A stretch of DNA of 64,000 bases from Tubulanus polymorphus (lineage: Eukaryota > Nemertea > Palaeonemertea > Tubulaniformes > Tubulanidae), in contig NC_134036.1 of assembly GCF_964204645.1 (NCBI RefSeq), forward strand, positions 10,900,704 to 10,964,703, in the 5' to 3' direction. Numbering within the stretch: position 1 is the first letter of the stretch; each line of letters starts with the position of its first letter. The translations under genes were made by a program, and so were the position numbers. Shown here piece after piece: positions 59,201 to 64,000 of this stretch. Under the pieces are notes generated by a model, which saw only the letters and a program-made list of their open reading frames with translations, ran no database searches and was not told the origin of the DNA.

Positions 59201-62200
59201 GAATGAACACCAACCAGAAAACAATAATGTTAATAAAAATCAATATTATTGCCCATATTGTAAAAAATACATCGATAAATCTAATAAATCTAAACATGAA
59301 AAATCTTCAAATCATATAAAAAATGTTATAGATTTTGAAACTTCAGAAAATTCCAATGAAAGAAAAGAACGATTAGAAAATATGAATGTGGATGAAATAA
59401 AATGTGAAGTTTGTAATGAATTTATAGTAAAAAGGAATTATAATAGACATCTCGAATCACAAAAACACCATCAAAATTTGAGTAATAATGTTTTAGGAAA
59501 AGATTATTTCGATGATAAACCTCAAAAGTAAAAAAAACCAACCTCAAAAACAAAATCCATTTCAAATAAACCTTACATGGAAAATGTTAGAAATTATATT
59601 GATTCACTAGAAATAAAAGATACAATTGAAATTTTAGGAACATTACGTAGTAAAATTGGTCATGCAGCTATTATATTTAGATTTTTTAAAGGTACAACAA
59701 TACAAGATTATAGTAAATTTAATGAAATAATAGAAACAATACTAGATTTGATAACAGATGTTGAATATCCAAAAATTAGTATCTCTGGGAAAGTAAGTTT
59801 TTTAAAGTCAGAAGAGAAAATGGATTATAATATTCAAACACTCTCTGAAGAAATAATTTCAAAAACGCAAATAAAAGAGAAGTTAGAAAAAATATTTAAT
59901 GAATTGAAACGTCATATTGAAGAAAGATATTTTGAGGGTTCTGGTTTAACATTGAATGGAATTATATTTTTAGATTTAAATGTTTATAATACAAAAAGGA
60001 ATAAAACATCAAAAAGTAAAACAATGTTTAAAAATGATTCAAACTGTACTACAGAAAAGGATATTAAAGCATCGAGTTAAATTAAATTACCATTCACAAC
60101 AAAAGCAGTAATAAATGTTCAAAATGAAGATAATAAATGTTTTCTATGGTCAATTATTAGTTGTTTACACCCAACAGAAGATATAACGCATAGTTTTAGA
60201 ATAACAAATTACTAGAAATATGAAACATTATATAAAATTGATCAATATTCAGTAACTATATAAGAATGATTCCTAAAATAGAAAAAGTTAATAATTTAAA
60301 AAAATAAATGTATTTGAATTAATGCAATTACCAAAGACAAAAAGGTGAAAATATTAAAGATTATACAGATTATAAGATTTAACAGAATATTATGATGATG
60401 AAAATGCTATAGATTTGTTATATTACAAAAAAGATGAAAATGAACATTATATGTGGTTAAAACAAATTGATTTATTCTTTAGAACAGAAAGTGATCATCA
60501 TCATAAAATTTATCTATGTAGAAAATGTTTATCTAAATTTATGTCTGAGAATACATTATTAAAACATAAAGAATTATGTGATTATAAAGATTTTTGTAAA
60601 TTAATAATGCCAACAGAAAAAGATTATAAATTGAAATTTACTAATCATAAATTTAAGAATATTGTTCCATTTCTAATTTATGGGGGTTTTGAATCGTTGA
60701 ATAAAGAATTAACTGATCAAGATAGAAAAGAAATATATAACAAAAAGCAATTATTAAAATCAATGGATAAAGGAAATGAATTAAATGAAGACACAATACA
60801 AGACCCACCAATTATAAATACAATTTAAAAAGTTCATCAAAGAGCTGCTGCTTATGGAATTTACATCAAATCAAATTATCCTGAATTATATGAAAGTCAA
60901 TATATTTCTTTTAGAGGTGAAGATGTAGTTAATGATTTTATTACAAAAATAATTGAATTAGAAAGTGATTTTGCAAAATTATTAAACAAAAATAAAAGAA
61001 TAGTTATGACAAAAGAAGATGAAATTGATTGAAGATGAATTTTAATTATGCAACTCATTGTTGTTATTGTGAAAAACGTTTTTATTCATTTGATAAAAAA
61101 GTTAGAGATCATGATCATTTAAATTCAAAATATCGTGGAGCTGCTCATGAAGATTGTAATTTACAAGCTAAAAAAGTAAATTTCGTACCAATATTATTTC
61201 ATAATTTATCAGGTTATGATACCCATCTATTTATAAAACAATTATCGGGAAAATTGTGTGCAATTAATCAAGAAATAGAAGAATATAATGCTATGAATGG
61301 GGTAAATGTAAGAAAATATGATTTTTAACTATTAGCTAAAACATCTGTAAATTATATTTCAGTTCAATTTGGTTGCATTAGATTTTTAGATTCTTATAGA
61401 TTTCTAGCAAGTTCATTAGATAATTTATCAAAAAGTTTAGTTGATAATGATTTTGTTATAACTCGACATTATTATCCAAATGAACAAGATTTTAAATTAT
61501 TGAGATATAAAGGTGCAATTCCTTATTCATTTTATAAAACACATGATGATTTTAATGTAACAGAATTATTAAAAGATCCATTGTATGATCAATTAAAAGA
61601 GGAGTTTGTGAAAGACGAAGTGTTTAATAGAACATTAAATATTTGGAACCATTTTAAGATGAAAAATCATGGTGAATTAGTTGATTTATATTTAAAATCA
61701 GATGTTATGATATTGGCTGACATATTTGAAAAATTTAGAGAAGTTAATTTGAATCATTTTAATGTTGATCCTTGTTATTGCTACTCTAGTCCTGGTTTAA
61801 CCTGGCAATGTGGTTTAAAATACACAAATGTAGAGTTAGATTTATTAAAAGAACCAGACATGGTTTTATTATTTGAAAAATCAATTAGAGGTGGAATTAG
61901 TGGTGTTATGGGAGATAGATATTTTAAAGCAAATGATGAATATAGATTATTATATATTGACGCCAATAATTTATATGGTTGGGCAATGATGCAACCTCAA
62001 CCATACAAAAATTTTATATTAACAGAAGTTGAAAATGATGATAAAACTGATTGGGAAAGCGCAATTGCGAGTTTAAAAGATGATGCACCAATTGGTTATT
62101 TCTTTGTAGTTGATTTAGAATATCCTGAAGATTTAAAGTTTAAAACAAGAAACTTACCTTATTGCCCAGAACATTTAACCGTAGATGATAGTTATTTAAG

Positions 62201-64000
62201 TGAACACCAGAAGAAAATAAAACCGAAAGATCATGTTTTTACAGAAAAATTAATACTTACTCAAAATAATAAATACAATTATATCGTTCATCATAGAATG
62301 TTAAAATTTTATCTATAACAAGGAATGAAATTGAAGAAAAGGAATGAAATTGAAGATAGTACATAGATATATTGAATTTAATCAATCGAAGTGGTTAGAA
62401 AAATATATCGATTTCAATACTCAACAGAGAACCATATCAAAAACAGATTTTGAAAAAGATTTCTTCAAATTAATGAATGATAGTTTTTATGGTAAAACAT
62501 GTGAAAATATTAGAAATAGAAATGATATTGAATTAGTAATAATTCTGAAAGATTAAGACATTAACAATCAAGTCCTAGACATTTAGGAAATAAAAGATTT
62601 GAAGATTATTTAACAGCAGTAAAATTAAAAAGAACGTCAATGAAATTTAATAAACCTATATTCATTGGTTCAACTGTTTTAGAAGTATCAAAATTATTAA
62701 TGTATGATTTTTATTATAATGTTTTACAACCGCTTTTTGGGAAAAAGCATATTGAAATATTATTTTTTGATTCTGTAACAGCTGACACCCCAATATTATT
62801 AAAATGTAATGATAAAATATTGATAAGAAGAATTTCAGAAATAATTCCAAAACAAAATGAATGTTATATTTCATATGGTGAAAAAGAATTGATATAAATA
62901 AATGGTTTAATGGATGTTTGGACAAGAAATGGATGGAAAAAATTAAAGAATATTATTAGGCATAAAACAAATAAGAAGATCTATAGAGTTAGAACTAAAT
63001 TAGGGTTTGTAGATGTTACAGAAGATCATAGTTTAATTAAACGAAATGGCGATGAAATAAAACCAACTGATATAAAAATTGGAGATGAATTATTACATAA
63101 AAGATTTTTCCCAAGAATGAATCATATGTCATTTGATGAAATAATTGATAATATTTATAATAAAGAACCCGAAACATTAGAAGAAAAAGAATATTTTATC
63201 AAATGATTTTTTATGGGAGATGGTTCAGCAGGTGTGTATAATTATGTTTGGGGTAATAAATATTGTTGGTATTTATGCAATCAAGACTTGAAATTATTAG
63301 AAAGAATTAAGAAATTCTGTGAAGAAGTTTATTCACATAAAACATTTAGAATCCTGGATGTTATGAAATCATCAGCAGTTTATAGAATACTTGTAAATAA
63401 TCCTAAAGATTTTGCTATAAAATATAATGATGAATTCTATATTCATGCAATAGTGAAAAGTAATACTTCAACAAAAGAAAAGATAGTTCCAGATTATGTA
63501 TTAAATGCAAAAGATAATTTAAGAAAATGGTTCTTCATTTGATTCTACGCAGCAGATGGTGCTAAAAATTTACGAGTTCTCCAGCAATATCTTTAGCTCA
63601 AAACGGAAAAGTTGCTATATCAGGGTTAAACATATTATGTAATTCATTAGGCTTCAATATGAATATTGGATTGATTAAATCTAAACCAAATTGCTTTAAT
63701 TTAAGCCACACAGAAAAAGATTTAACTGAAGAAGTTATAGATTTATTTGAAATATATAACCCAACAGATTATGTTTATGATTTATCAACTGAAGATCGTA
63801 CATTTAACTGCGGATTTCCATTAATTTGCTTCAATACTGATGCGTACATACTAAAAATCAAGACAAATGACATAACAAAAGACTTAAAAACACCCATTTA
63901 AATATGTTACAAAGTTTGTTTCAAATAAAAAAGTAAATGGTAAAGAATTATATGAAGATTTATTATTAGCAACACCTAATAAAGATGAATTAGATTTAAC
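59193..64000 (+). pseudogene. polB: PolB of Polinton 3, intein-containing, disrupted, cut by window edge
   Basis: Same order as copy 1: N-terminal fingers (59193-59531), helical part (59577-60080), KCFLW region (about 60130), exonuclease part (60415-60830), CxxC...DHDHLNSKYRGAAHEDCNL treble clef (61045-61170), Exo III and motif A in one long clean frame (61500-62318, including DANNLYG), motif B (62344-62556) and motif C split by an intein. Stops or shifts differ from copy 1, for example TAA 60078, TGA near 61031, TAA 61326, and a 17-bp duplication near 62325-62345. After the intein the sequence diverges from copy 1 at about 63893. Confidence 0.88.
62772..63835 (+). other. Intein with LAGLIDADG endonuclease in PolB motif C (copy 2)
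   Basis: Same insertion point (FFD^TDA) and blocks as copy 1: Ser-VTADTPILL at 62772, VTEDHSL, FFMGDGSAG (about 63210), FYAADGA (about 63541) and VYDLSTEDRTF. Here the terminal Asn is intact (AAT, 63833-63835). It is inactivated by other lesions: TAA at 62895-62897, TGA at 63204-63206, TGA near 63539, and scrambled sequence around 63567-63600. Confidence 0.88.

Larger units (their letters stand above)
59112..64000 (+). mobile_element. Polinton 3, left end only (continues beyond the window)
   Basis: Starts AGTAATTGGAAAAG, preceded by GCTCTG (possible target duplication, 59106-59111), in the same orientation as Polinton 1. Its terminal repeat and PolB are close relatives of those in Polinton 1 but carry different disabling mutations. 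The downstream genes and right end are outside. Confidence 0.92.

Overview
The window looks like nuclear DNA of an animal, most likely an aquatic invertebrate. Intron-bearing, transposon-derived gene families, BEL/Pao retrotransposon sequence, pogo-like MITEs and microsatellites make up a mixed-composition background. Two very AT-rich Maverick/Polinton-type elements are embedded in it (self-synthesising DNA transposons related to adintoviruses). The species cannot be named from the sequence.

Layout. (1) 1-804: flank holding a decayed third Polinton DNA polymerase B fragment (44-240). (2) 805-20951: Polinton 1, bounded by inverted repeats that begin with the family's 5'-AG. On the plus strand it carries protein-primed PolB split by an intein, then on the minus strand a zinc-ribbon gene resembling poxvirus VLTF-3. 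Then on the plus strand: a minor-capsid-like gene, three small membrane or virion-like genes, two larger conserved Polinton genes, the double-jelly-roll major capsid protein (MCP), a DDE integrase with chromodomain, the packaging ATPase and two more small genes. A minus-strand gene starts at the right repeat. A nearly identical 2,732-bp block is present twice in tandem, giving one truncated and one complete MCP gene. Many genes carry frameshifts or stops, but MCP, integrase and several small genes are open. (3) 20952-59111: host-type DNA with a BEL/Pao fragment cut at the Polinton border, CACTA/EnSpm-like transposase relics, an intron-rich recombinase-like gene with a SANT-like last exon (38698-44087, minus), a SAM-domain multi-exon gene (46028-49003, plus), several MITEs or foldback repeats, two copies of a palindrome-ended repeat, and a GC-rich gene on the minus strand at the far end. 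(4) 59112-64000: left part of Polinton 3, running off the window, with a second PolB and intein copy. It is inserted in what reads as a coding exon of the GC-rich gene.

How the genes fit together. PolB and integrase provide replication and integration. MCP, the minor-capsid-like protein, the ATPase and the membrane-type small proteins form a virion morphogenesis set. Nearly every Polinton gene begins inside a T-rich/TAAATG motif, like the late promoters of poxviruses, and the element itself encodes a VLTF-3-like zinc-ribbon protein. The most unusual items are (a) an intein with a LAGLIDADG endonuclease in the polymerase active-site motif of an animal-genome Polinton, present in two copies with independent lesions, and (b) the TAAATG start architecture paired with that candidate late transcription factor.
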